In this document: positions 7,709 to 15,982 of the stretch, in pieces | Position numbering within the stretch: the first letter of the stretch is position 1 | Layout of the letters: every line of letters starts with the position of its first letter | Source of the DNA: Rhodococcoides corynebacterioides | Lineage (GTDB): Bacteria > Actinomycetota > Actinomycetes > Mycobacteriales > Mycobacteriaceae | Direction: 5' to 3' | Length of the DNA: 64,000 nt | Assembly: GCF_019834675.1 (NCBI RefSeq) | Contig: NZ_JABUBU010000008.1 | Location: 49,754 to 113,753 of the forward strand | Program-made: the position numbers and the translations under genes | Notes under the pieces: generated by a model | Databases searched by the model: none | What the model saw: the letters and a program-made list of their open reading frames with translations, nothing else | Told to the model about the DNA's origin: nothing

Positions 7709-9955
7709 CTAGCCCGCGCGTCGGGTCCGGAGCATGTCCGTCATGGTCTCGGCGTCGGTGGGTTCGGCGAGCCAGAAGCCCTGAGCCAGATCGCATCCGC
7801 TCTCACGCAGCCGCTCGAACTGCGCCTCCGTCTCCACTCCCTCGCCCACGACGGTGACGTCGAACGCATGGGCCAGCGACACGATCGCCGACACGATGGC
7901 CTCGGGTCGCTTGCCGGGCATGGCCTGGATGTAGCTCTGGTCGATCTTGAACGCCTGAATCACCGGATAGCGGTTGAGGTAGGTGACCGAGCTGTGTCCG
8001 CTGCCCAGATCGTCCAGCAGGATCGACACCCCCATGCGGTGCAGCTCGGTGAGGGCGTCGCGCACCTGGGCGGTGTCGGCGAGCCACACGGTCTCGGTGA
8101 TCTCGAGCCCGAGGCGCCCGACCGGCAGGCCGGTGTCCGCGAGCACCCGGGCGACGGCCGAGACGAAGCCGGGCTGCCGCAACTGCAGCGCCGAGACGTT
8201 CACCCGCACACCGATGTCGGCGATGGCCTGCCACTCGGCGGCCTGCCGGCACGCGGAGTGCAGCGCCCACAGGCCCAGTCGGTCGATCTGGCCGGTGCGC
8301 TCGGCGATGGCCACGAACGTCTCCGGACTCACCGACCCGAGCGTCGGGTGGTCCCACCGCGCGAGCGCCTCCACCGCCGCGATCCGCCCGGTGTCGATGT
8401 CGAAGATGGGCTGGTACGCCAGCGTCAGGTACCGGCTCTCCAGCGCGGCCCGCAGGTCCGCCGACAACGCCAACTGCAGGCGTCGGTGCTCGCGATCGTC
8501 CCGATCGAACAGGGCGAGATGGCCCCGGCCGGTGTCCTTCGCGCGGTACATCGCGACGTCGGCGCGGCGGACCAGCTCGTTGACCGGGACGTCCGTCGTG
8601 GTGACCGCGACCCCGATGCTGGCCGTGATGACCAGATCGTTCCCGTCCACCGAGACCGGGGCGCGGACGGCGTCGGCATAGTTCGCGGCCGCGGCCACCG
8701 CGTCGTCCTCGTCCCGCAGGTTCTCGCACACCACGACGAACTCGTCGCCGCCGAGCCGGGCCACGGTGTCACCCGGCCGCGACGCTCGGGCCAGCCGCGC
8801 GGACACCTGGATCAACGCGGTGTCGCCGGCCTCGTGGCCCAACCCGTCGTTGATCGACTTGAAGTCGTCGAGGTCGATGAGCATGACGGCGGTGCAGGTA
8901 CCCGCGGTCACGCCGCGCTGCACCGCGGATCCGATGCGGTCGTGGGCGAGCGCGCGGTTGGGAAGGCCGGTGAGCGGATCACGCAGGCTGCGGTACCGCA
9001 GCTCGCGCTCCACTCCGACACGGTGCACCGCCGCCGCCAGCACGTCGGCCACCTCGTCGAGGATGGACGGCTCCGGCACGACGTCCGACGAGCGCGCCGG
9101 GGCCACGAGCGGACCGGGCGCGGCCCCGACACCGGTGACGTTCAGGCCGAACACCGCGAGCACGCCCCACGGACGACCCGCACCGTCGATGGGGACCGCG
9201 ACGGCGTTCCCGAGTCCCGCGCCCAGCATGGCGTCGGCGTCGACCCGGTCGTCCCCCGGGTCACCGCGCCACAGGATCGGCGCGCCGGTTTCCCCGACGA
9301 GGGCCGGAACGGAGTCACCGCTGCGCGCCGCGGCGGCATCGGCGTCGCCGGTGACGGCGACCGTCTCGACGGTGGCGGGGTCCGCGTGCACCCGCGACAC
9401 CGTCGCGAGGCGGGCGCCGAGCAGGTAGGCGACCGTGTCCGCGGCGGCGGCCAGCAGATCGTCCATCCGACCGCGCAGCGCGAGGCGGGACAGCTCGGCC
9501 AGCAGGTCGTGGCGCTCGACGGCGTCGCGCGACGCCCGCAGGACGGCCTGCAGCGGGTCGTCCGCACCTTCCGGCCCGTCGAGCGTGGGGGCCGGGGTGC
9601 GCAGGGTGGCGACGATCAACGGGTCGTCGTCCCGATCGTGAACAGCGAACGCCGAGGTCGACACAGGCACCCTCTCTCCGGACGACAACGCCACCTCGGC
9701 GCGGCCGAACCACGTATCACCCGCCCGAACCGTGCCCGGTGAACCCGGAATCCCGGCCGCGGGCACCTCGAGCGTCCAGGACTCGGCGGACGCCGCATGG
9801 TCCGCGAGGCGCAGACGTGCCGCGCGGTTGGCGCGCACGACGCGTCCGTCCGCGCGCACGAGCAGAACAGGGGCGGGGGAGCGATCCACCGCCGCGCCGA
9901 CGGCGCGGACCAGCGCGGTGGGCCCGTCCTCCGGTTCCTGCTCGATCGCCGCCAC
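7709..9955 (-). CDS. PAS-GAF-GGDEF-EAL c-di-GMP synthase/phosphodiesterase
   Basis: The 748-aa protein has a PAS-like sensor (about 20-130, segment VLLVRADGRVVRANRAARL), a GAF domain (about 155-310), a GGDEF domain with intact RLGGDEF (about residue 402) and metal-site DLDDF, and an EAL domain with VEALARW (about residue 528), DDLGSGHSS and EGVET. Both catalytic domains keep their signature residues, so it may both make and degrade c-di-GMP. No membrane segment is visible; it should be cytosolic. The start is uncertain: GTG at 9955 or an in-frame TTG at 10045. Confidence 0.88.
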   Translation of the reverse strand: MAAIEQEPEDGPTALVRAVGAAVDRSPAPVLLVRADGRVVRANRAARLRLADHAASAESWTLEVPAAGIPGSPGTVRAGDTWFGRAEVALSSGERVPVSTSAFAVHDRDDDPLIVATLRTPAPTLDGPEGADDPLQAVLRASRDAVERHDLLAELSRLALRGRMDDLLAAAADTVAYLLGARLATVSRVHADPATVETVAVTGDADAAAARSGDSVPALVGETGAPILWRGDPGDDRVDADAMLGAGLGNAVAVPIDGAGRPWGVLAVFGLNVTGVGAAPGPLVAPARSSDVVPEPSILDEVADVLAAAVHRVGVERELRYRSLRDPLTGLPNRALAHDRIGSAVQRGVTAGTCTAVMLIDLDDFKSINDGLGHEAGDTALIQVSARLARASRPGDTVARLGGDEFVVVCENLRDEDDAVAAAANYADAVRAPVSVDGNDLVITASIGVAVTTTDVPVNELVRRADVAMYRAKDTGRGHLALFDRDDREHRRLQLALSADLRAALESRYLTLAYQPIFDIDTGRIAAVEALARWDHPTLGSVSPETFVAIAERTGQIDRLGLWALHSACRQAAEWQAIADIGVRVNVSALQLRQPGFVSAVARVLADTGLPVGRLGLEITETVWLADTAQVRDALTELHRMGVSILLDDLGSGHSSVTYLNRYPVIQAFKIDQSYIQAMPGKRPEAIVSAIVSLAHAFDVTVVGEGVETEAQFERLRESGCDLAQGFWLAEPTDAETMTDMLRTRRAG

Positions 9956-10167
9956 TGACCGTCCTGCGCCCTCCGGTACTGCGGTGCCCGCGTCTCGCCG
10001 CCCGCCGTAACGAGGCCACGAGACGGCGAACAGCCGACGAAACAAACTGGAAGTTCAAAATGTAGCAGAAACCGAGACGATCCGACCGATCGACGAGGTC
10101 GCGCGAGGTTGCCCGAGCAGGGGGGTGGCCGCACCACGGCGACGCCGGGCGTGAGGGGGAACGAGGG

Positions 10168-10241
10168 TGGGGCGGGCGGGGCTCGAACCCGCGACCAATG
10201 GATTATGAGTCCACGGCTCTGACCGACTGAGCTACCGCCCC
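10168..10241 (-). tRNA. tRNA-Met (anticodon CAT)
   Basis: The minus strand folds into a complete cloverleaf. The 7-bp acceptor stem GGGGCGG pairs with CCGCCCC, the D arm contains AGCTCAGTCGGTCAGAGC, the anticodon loop is CTCATAA closed by a 5-bp stem, and the T arm has loop TTCGAGC. The discriminator base is A at 10168 and CCA is not encoded in full. The acceptor stem begins with a G-C pair, which argues for an elongator rather than an initiator tRNA. A lysidine-modified tRNA-Ile2 would have the same anticodon. Confidence 0.9.
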
Positions 10242-10335
10242 GTCGCGCCCGGCGGTGACCCGCGGCGGCGCGGGCCATACGTTACCCGGTCGGTCGGCCG
10301 CGGTTGCCGCGGTGATGTCGGGGTACGCGACGGCC

Positions 10336-10497
10336 ATGAGCGAGTCCGAGAACGAACGCCAGAGCGAGTCCCCCGTGTCGGAGGATCCGTCGCACACCTC
10401 CGAGCGGCCCTACGACTCGACCCGCGATCCGGACGCGGATCCGGACGAGCTCGAGGATGCCGCCGGGACGCAGCCGGACCAGGCGGAGGGCGAGTGA
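10336..10497 (+). CDS. Small acidic hypothetical protein
   Basis: A 53-aa ORF starting at ATG 10336 (MSESENERQSESPV) and rich in Glu, Asp, Ser and Pro, with no hydrophobic segment. It looks disordered. It ends 6 nt before the convergent GGDEF-EAL gene. No Shine-Dalgarno sequence is obvious and I know no family, so expression is uncertain. An in-frame ATG lies upstream at 10255. Confidence 0.45.
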   Translation: MSESENERQSESPVSEDPSHTSERPYDSTRDPDADPDELEDAAGTQPDQAEGE

Positions 10498-10503
10498 GCC
10501 GGG

Positions 10504-12465
10504 TCAGGACGGGGTGAGGACGCCGACCCGCAGCATGTCGTAGACGGTGTCGGCGGGCTCCGGGCGGGCGTAGAGGTATCCCTGCGCGCGGGTGCAGCCG
10601 AGTTCGAGCAGCGCCTCCCGCGCCGCCACCGTCTCGAGCCCCTCGGCGATCAGGTCCAACCGGTACGCCGTCGCGAGGGTGACGACGGCGCCGACGATGG
10701 CGTGGTCGTCGGCGTCGGTGTCGAGGTGGGCGACGAACTCGCGGTCGATCTTCACGGCGTCCACCGGCAGCGTCTTCAGGTGCGAGAGCGAGCTGTATCC
10801 GGTACCGAAGTCGTCGATGGCGACGCGGACGCCCAGGTCCCGAACCGCCGCGAGGGCGCGGGCGGCCAGTGTGACGTCGTGGACGACGGCGACCTCGGTG
10901 ATCTCGATGCACAGGTCGCCGGGCGCGAGTCCGTGGCGCTCCAGCGTGGCCGCCACGACGCCGACGAAGTCCCGCGAGACCAGTTGCGCCGGAGAGACGT
11001 TGACCCGCAGCGTGATCGAGAGAGCGCCGAGCCGACGACGCCAGGAGGCGAAGGTCCGGCAGGCGTCGTTCAGCACCCAGCGGCCGAGTTCGGTGGCCAG
11101 GTTGACCGACTCCGCGATGCCGACGAACTCGACCGGCGGAATCATCCCGCGCGTCGGGTGCATCCATCGGACCAGAGCCTCGACGGCCGTGATGCGGCCG
11201 GTGGGCAGGTCGATCTCCGGCTGGAAGTGCAACAGCAGCGCGTCGTTCTCGATGGCCGCACGCAGATGCAGCTCGATGTCGTTGCGCAGCGCCGTGCGTC
11301 GGCGGATCTCGTCGGTGAAGAGCGAGACGGCGTTGCCGCCGGCGGTCTTGGCGGCCAGCGCGGCCTGGTCGGCGCCGGCGATGACGGAGTCGACGGTGTC
11401 GAGGCCCGGCCGGGCCACGGCCACCCCGATGCTCGCGGTCCGGGAGACCACGTCCCCCGCCAGTTCGACACGCGCGGTGACCGACATCAGCAGACGGCAC
11501 GCCTCGACGTAGGCCTCGTCCTCGGTGTCGGCGTCGGGGAGGACCAGGACGAACTCGTCTCCGCCCCACCGGCACAGCAGCAGATCGTCGTCCGAGAACC
11601 GGCGCAGTCGGTCCGCGACGGTGCGCAGGAACTCGTCGCCCGCGGTGTGCCCGAGCACGTCGTTCAGGGCCTCGAGGCGGTCCAGATCGAAGTAGAGCAC
11701 CGCGAACCGGGGCCGACCCGCCGCCAGCCGCGCGGTCAGCTCGTCGGTCATGCCCCGGCGGTTGAGCAACCCGGTGAGGGCGTCGTGCCGGGCGGCCCAG
11801 CGCAGTCGGTCCTCGGCGAGAACCCGTGCCTGGACCTGGGAAAACAGCGAGGCGGTGGCCTTGAGTGCACTCAGTTCGTCGTCGGTCCACTGGCGGTCGC
11901 CCTGCGCCACCAATCCCAACACCCCGGTGGTGGCCGGACCCGACCGCAGCGGCACCGCCACCATGGACACCGCACTCATGCCCGACGCCGATTCCACCCG
12001 TTCGGCGTACTCGCGGGCGGGGGAGCCGGGCCGGAACACCAGGGGTTCCCGGAGATGTTCGGTGGCGGCGAAGACCGGGTCGGCGTCGGCGAACTCGACG
12101 ACGCCGAGCGGGTCCGGATCCGGAACGTGCTCGCGCGGCGGCCATTCGGCGATCAGCGTGGTCGACCGATGGTGGGAGTCGTGGTGACGGAGGAACACCG
12201 TGTCGACGCCGAACCAGGCCTGCAGGTCGCGGAGACCGGCGCGGTACGCGGTGGTGGCGGTGAGGGCGTCGGCGCCGATCAGGTGTGTCGCGACGCGGGT
12301 GACCAGTACGTCGAGGCTCGGTGAGCACTCCACCGTCGGTGCCTCCTCGCCCGCGCCGGCGAACGCATCCGCTTCGGCGCGTTCGGGAATCGCACTGTTC
12401 GGATCCCGGCGCGACAATACCGCGCACGGGCGCGTCGCACCCGTCCGTGACCGGTCGCGCGTCAC
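10504..12465 (-). CDS. GAF-like-GGDEF-EAL c-di-GMP enzyme, Rv1354c-type
   Basis: The 653-aa protein has an N-terminal GAF-like sensor (about 45-225, with EWPPREHVPDPDPLGVV), a GGDEF domain with intact RWGGDEF (about residue 303) and an EAL domain with VEALVRW (about 430), RVNVSPAQL, DDFGTGYSS, KIDREF and EGLET. All EAL ligands are present, so both activities are possible. It matches M. tuberculosis Rv1354c in architecture and in lying next to the ThiF-like gene. GTG at 12465 overlaps the upstream stop by 4 nt (GTGA), which implies translational coupling. It is the last gene of the operon starting at 15802. Its N-terminal domain is closely similar to that of the protein at 15983-17812. Confidence 0.88.
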   Translation of the reverse strand: MTRDRSRTGATRPCAVLSRRDPNSAIPERAEADAFAGAGEEAPTVECSPSLDVLVTRVATHLIGADALTATTAYRAGLRDLQAWFGVDTVFLRHHDSHHRSTTLIAEWPPREHVPDPDPLGVVEFADADPVFAATEHLREPLVFRPGSPAREYAERVESASGMSAVSMVAVPLRSGPATTGVLGLVAQGDRQWTDDELSALKATASLFSQVQARVLAEDRLRWAARHDALTGLLNRRGMTDELTARLAAGRPRFAVLYFDLDRLEALNDVLGHTAGDEFLRTVADRLRRFSDDDLLLCRWGGDEFVLVLPDADTEDEAYVEACRLLMSVTARVELAGDVVSRTASIGVAVARPGLDTVDSVIAGADQAALAAKTAGGNAVSLFTDEIRRRTALRNDIELHLRAAIENDALLLHFQPEIDLPTGRITAVEALVRWMHPTRGMIPPVEFVGIAESVNLATELGRWVLNDACRTFASWRRRLGALSITLRVNVSPAQLVSRDFVGVVAATLERHGLAPGDLCIEITEVAVVHDVTLAARALAAVRDLGVRVAIDDFGTGYSSLSHLKTLPVDAVKIDREFVAHLDTDADDHAIVGAVVTLATAYRLDLIAEGLETVAAREALLELGCTRAQGYLYARPEPADTVYDMLRVGVLTPS

Positions 12466-14582
12466 CCCCGCCTGCGACGGCTCGGCGGGGCCGGCGCCGC
12501 CCCGTGGGACAGGCGCATCACCAACCCGATCGACGCCGTCGGATCGACGCCGAACAGACCCAGGAGACGCGACCGCAGTGCGGCCAGGACGTCGGCGTGA
12601 CGCGGCGCGAGTTCCCGGAACTCCGAGTCGGTTCGCGCGTACAGGAACACCGGGGACACCGGGTGCACCGCGAGGCCCCAGCGCTCGGCGGTGATCCAGA
12701 CGCGTTGCACGGCCCGCCCGCCGCGGACGAAATCGGTGGGCCCGTCGCCGTCGACGACCACCACCCCGACGGCCGACGTCGCGGCGAGACGATCCCGCGC
12801 GTCGTCACCCAGGGCGGATCCGGTGTCCCAGTTCGCGAGATGGGCCATGACCTCGGGTCGCCGCGCCACGTCGAGCTTGACCAGGTCGGTGCGGTCCATG
12901 GCGAGGGTGTCGACGTCGATTCCGGTGTCGGGGTCCGCATCTCCCGGCCACCGCAGCTCCGACATCATCTCCGCGTGCAGGTGCGGGGTCAGGTAGCGAA
13001 CCCGGTCCGATTCCGCGAGGATCTCGCCGATCTCGGTCAATGCGACCCGGTCGCCGGTGAGCACGAACCGGCATCCCTCCGCGGCCGCGGCGTCGGCGAG
13101 AGCGCCCGCCGTCGCGGCGTCGACCGGGTGCGGCGTGCCGTGGTGCCGGTTGGTCGCCCGCGTGGTCATCGCGGGGAACAGCTCCGCGTCCGCCCGGCAC
13201 ATCGCGCCCGACCCCACCGTCACCTCCGCCCGGACCACGTCGTCCCCGAGATCGGTCACCGTCTCGGTCGTCGAGAACCCTTCCGCGGCGGCGGTGATGC
13301 GCGCGTTCAGCACCGCCGCGCCCACGGCGACCGCGCTGCCGCGCCGACGCACGTCCAGTCCCGACGTTCGCCGCGGATCGAGGGTGACGGTCACGGACCG
13401 GTCGGTGGTCTCGACGATCCAGGGCTGGACGTTGCCACCGGACGGAGCGCGCCGCGTGTAGTACGCGAGGCGGTCGGCGAGGGTGGTTCCGGCGTCGTCC
13501 GGCGCGCGGCGGGCCGGGACCGGGGCCGCCGGCTCCGCAGTGCGAATCACGCTGTCGCCGAGCCGGTCCAGGACCGCGTCGACGTCGATGCGGACGCGGC
13601 CCGAGGGCAGTGCGTCGCCCCGGGCCCAGCGCCGCACCGCCGCGGCGACGGTCGCTCCGCCCAGGGCGACGTCGCCGCCGAGCTGGGGCCACGTCGACAC
13701 CGTGCGATCGACTTCCACCATGGAGGCGGCGAAGCGCGCGGACACCTGATCGGCTCCGAGGATGGCCATGACGTACGGCACCTTGTCGTGCGTGCTCAGC
13801 CCGGCCACTCGGTCGGAGGTGACCACGCCCGCCGAGCCGTGGAAGAGCGGGCGGTCGGGTTCGAGGTCGAACCGTTCGACGTCCAGCAGGCCCCGGTCGG
13901 AGGTCTCCATGATCACTGGAACACGCTGTCGCCGTGCGGCTTCCCGGACCAACACCTTGACGTCGAGGGAGTCGCACTCCTCGATCACCAGGTCGACGCC
14001 GGCGACGAAGTCGTCGACGGACTCCGGAGCGATGCCCTCGGGTCGGCAGCGGACGTCGAGGTAGGGATCGAGTTCGGCGATACGCCGGGCCGCGACGTCG
14101 GTCTTGGGCACGCCGAGGTCGAGGACGCCGGCGGGAATGCGGTTGAGGTTCGACAGGTCGAGGGTGTCGAAGTCCGCGAGATGCAGTTCGCCGCACAGGC
14201 CTTCGAGAGCGAGGGTGTGCGCCACCGCATGGCCCACGCTGAGCCCGACGACGCCGATCCGCACGCTCCGCAGTCGCTCCTGTTCCGCCGTCGTGATCTT
14301 GTTCCGGTTGCGGTCGAGCCGGAGCAGCCGGAAGCCGCGCGGCCCGAGCAGGTGCACGAGCGAGTGGCGCCACGGGTAGTGGACCCACCGAGGCGCCTCG
14401 GCGAGGATCTCGGGGTCCGGCGTCGGCACCACCTCGGCGAGAGCGGAGCGTTGCCGGGCCAGCGTGTCGAGCACGCGGATGCCGGGTGTCCGCGAGAGTC
14501 GGTGCAGCGCCCGGAGATCGAGGGGGTCGCGGGGATCGAGGACGGTCGCGGCGCCGTCGTCGGGCGTCGGGGGAGTGCTCAC
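12462..14582 (-). CDS. moeY: ThiF/E1-like adenylyltransferase fused to an Acg-type nitroreductase (MoeY/Rv1355c-like)
   Basis: The 706-aa protein is a two-domain fusion. The E1/ThiF domain (about 85-330) has the nucleotide-binding loop GVVGLSVGHA, the ADFDTLDLSNLNR segment with the ATP-contacting Asn and Arg, and Lys in VPKTD. I see no candidate catalytic cysteine of the E1/MoeB kind near the crossover. The nitroreductase-like domain (about 375-690) has the FMN motif RRAPSGGNVQPW and the segment MTTRATNRHHGTPHPV, typical of Acg-family flavoproteins. Length and order match M. tuberculosis Rv1355c, annotated MoeY. Despite the name, the fusion suggests carboxylate adenylation plus a flavin redox step rather than molybdopterin synthesis. 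GTG at 14582 directly follows the stop of the upstream gene. Confidence 0.85.
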   Translation of the reverse strand: MSTPPTPDDGAATVLDPRDPLDLRALHRLSRTPGIRVLDTLARQRSALAEVVPTPDPEILAEAPRWVHYPWRHSLVHLLGPRGFRLLRLDRNRNKITTAEQERLRSVRIGVVGLSVGHAVAHTLALEGLCGELHLADFDTLDLSNLNRIPAGVLDLGVPKTDVAARRIAELDPYLDVRCRPEGIAPESVDDFVAGVDLVIEECDSLDVKVLVREAARRQRVPVIMETSDRGLLDVERFDLEPDRPLFHGSAGVVTSDRVAGLSTHDKVPYVMAILGADQVSARFAASMVEVDRTVSTWPQLGGDVALGGATVAAAVRRWARGDALPSGRVRIDVDAVLDRLGDSVIRTAEPAAPVPARRAPDDAGTTLADRLAYYTRRAPSGGNVQPWIVETTDRSVTVTLDPRRTSGLDVRRRGSAVAVGAAVLNARITAAAEGFSTTETVTDLGDDVVRAEVTVGSGAMCRADAELFPAMTTRATNRHHGTPHPVDAATAGALADAAAAEGCRFVLTGDRVALTEIGEILAESDRVRYLTPHLHAEMMSELRWPGDADPDTGIDVDTLAMDRTDLVKLDVARRPEVMAHLANWDTGSALGDDARDRLAATSAVGVVVVDGDGPTDFVRGGRAVQRVWITAERWGLAVHPVSPVFLYARTDSEFRELAPRHADVLAALRSRLLGLFGVDPTASIGLVMRLSHGAAPAPPSRRRRG

Positions 14583-15365
14583 TCAGGTTCTCCGTTCGGA
14601 TCGGGCGCCGGTGGAGACGGCCCGGGCGCGCGCGGGGGATCGAGTCGCCGTACGACGCAGGTGATCCGCGGCCTGCTCGATGCGGCGCCGGTGACCGGGC
14701 AGGGCGCGGTCGGCGAACGTCTCGAGGTCCCAGAAGAGGGGGCGGGTGCGGTACCGAGCCGTCGGATAGGGGGTGGGGGGCACCTCGTCGGCGACGACGG
14801 CGCCCGCGTGCTCCCACAGTGCGAGGGCGTGGTCGCCCGCGGTGACCAGGGTGTGGCGCACGCCGAGCACGGTGGCGGCGAGCGGCCCGGCGAACCCGAT
14901 CATGTCCGCCAGGCGGCGCTCGCGCGGGACGGTCGGGTCGACCCACCCCGTCTTCAACTCGGCCACCCCGTCCGGGAGACGCGCGGCCACCAGACGCCGC
15001 AGGACGGCGCGTCCGGCCGGGAGCGTCCGCCATTCCTCGTCGGCGTGGGTCTCGTCCGGGCGGTCGTACGGGCCCTGGACGCGGGCTCCGGCCAGGACGC
15101 GCCCCGCCTCGTCGACGGCGCAGAAGAACAGCGTCGTGGACCGTCCGTCGGCGATGCGGTCGAACTCGAGCGCCGCGGCGACGCCGTGTCGGGTGTAGCT
15201 CGCGCGCGCCCCCTCGAGGAAGCGCTGCCAGAGCAGGGGGTCGACCCGGGGCGTGCCGACGGTCACCGCGCAGCCGAAGACGTCGTCGACGTAGTAGCCG
15301 AACGGGCGATCGGACCGCGCCGGGGGGAGCGCGGACCGGTTCCGGCACGCGTCGAGCGTGGACAT
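14583..15365 (-). CDS. GNAT/FeeM-like acyltransferase candidate (Rv1356c-like)
   Basis: The 260-aa protein lies between the PAS and ThiF-fusion genes. Its core shows a GNAT-like strand pair, FFCAVDEAGRVLAGARVQGPY, followed by an acidic-rich loop and the helix-forming segment AVLRRLVAARLPDGVAELKTG. This pattern recalls N-acyl amino acid synthases (FeeM) and autoinducer synthases. Size and position match M. tuberculosis Rv1356c (about 259 aa), which has no assigned function. ATG at 15365; 23 nt separate it from the PAS gene. The fold call is tentative; the alternative is an unassigned hypothetical protein. Confidence 0.6.
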   Translation of the reverse strand: MSTLDACRNRSALPPARSDRPFGYYVDDVFGCAVTVGTPRVDPLLWQRFLEGARASYTRHGVAAALEFDRIADGRSTTLFFCAVDEAGRVLAGARVQGPYDRPDETHADEEWRTLPAGRAVLRRLVAARLPDGVAELKTGWVDPTVPRERRLADMIGFAGPLAATVLGVRHTLVTAGDHALALWEHAGAVVADEVPPTPYPTARYRTRPLFWDLETFADRALPGHRRRIEQAADHLRRTATRSPARARAVSTGARSERRT

Positions 15366-15388
15366 CGGTGCGGGTCGGCCTGCGGCCG

Positions 15389-15802
15389 TCAGGCCGGGAC
15401 GGATTCGACGACGAGGTAGCGACGCCCCGAGACCTCGACTCGGGAGAGGCCGAGAGTCACCCGCACGGCCGACCCGTCCTTGCGGACGAGCCGGAGTTCG
15501 GTGTCGGCCGCGCCCACGGGCGAGTCGGTGGCGCGCTCGGTGGCCTCGGCCAGCAGACCCGCATCGTCGGGATGCACGATGCCGTGTCCGGTCAGCGAGG
15601 CCAGCTCGTCCGCGTCGTACCCCAGCAGCCGCGAGCAGGCCGCGTTGAAGAAGGTGAGGGCCCCGGACTCGTCGTGGACCGTCGTGGCGTCGGCGGAGCG
15701 GGCGATGCCGTAGTAGAGGGACGGGAGATCCCCCCGGTCCGACGCCGCGCGACTCCCGGCGTCGGCGCTGCCCTCGGGGTCGGTGGGTGGGATCGCAGCC
15801 AT
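15389..15802 (-). CDS. Single-domain PAS sensor protein
   Basis: The 137-aa protein is essentially one PAS domain with a 25-residue disordered leader. Recognisable elements are DESGALTFFNAACSRLLGYDADEL, the HPDDAGLL helix and the terminal strands VRKDGSAVRVTLGLSRVEVSGRRYLVVES. It lacks any output domain, so it probably acts by binding another protein, for instance the GGDEF-EAL enzyme of the same operon. It is the first gene of the four-gene operon and lies 180 nt from the divergent GGDEF gene. Confidence 0.85.
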   Translation of the reverse strand: MAAIPPTDPEGSADAGSRAASDRGDLPSLYYGIARSADATTVHDESGALTFFNAACSRLLGYDADELASLTGHGIVHPDDAGLLAEATERATDSPVGAADTELRLVRKDGSAVRVTLGLSRVEVSGRRYLVVESVPA

Positions 15803-15982
15803 GGCTCGATCGTGGCACAGGCGGATACGATGCGCGGGGACGGCGACATCACCCGGATCGGACCGACAGCACGCTATTGTCGGCTGTCACAGACGGATCG
15901 ACAGGTTTCACAGGGTGCCACGCGTCGACGCAGGTCAGGGTCCAGCGGGTGTGGTGGGCCGGGGAGGATTCGGTGACATTTC

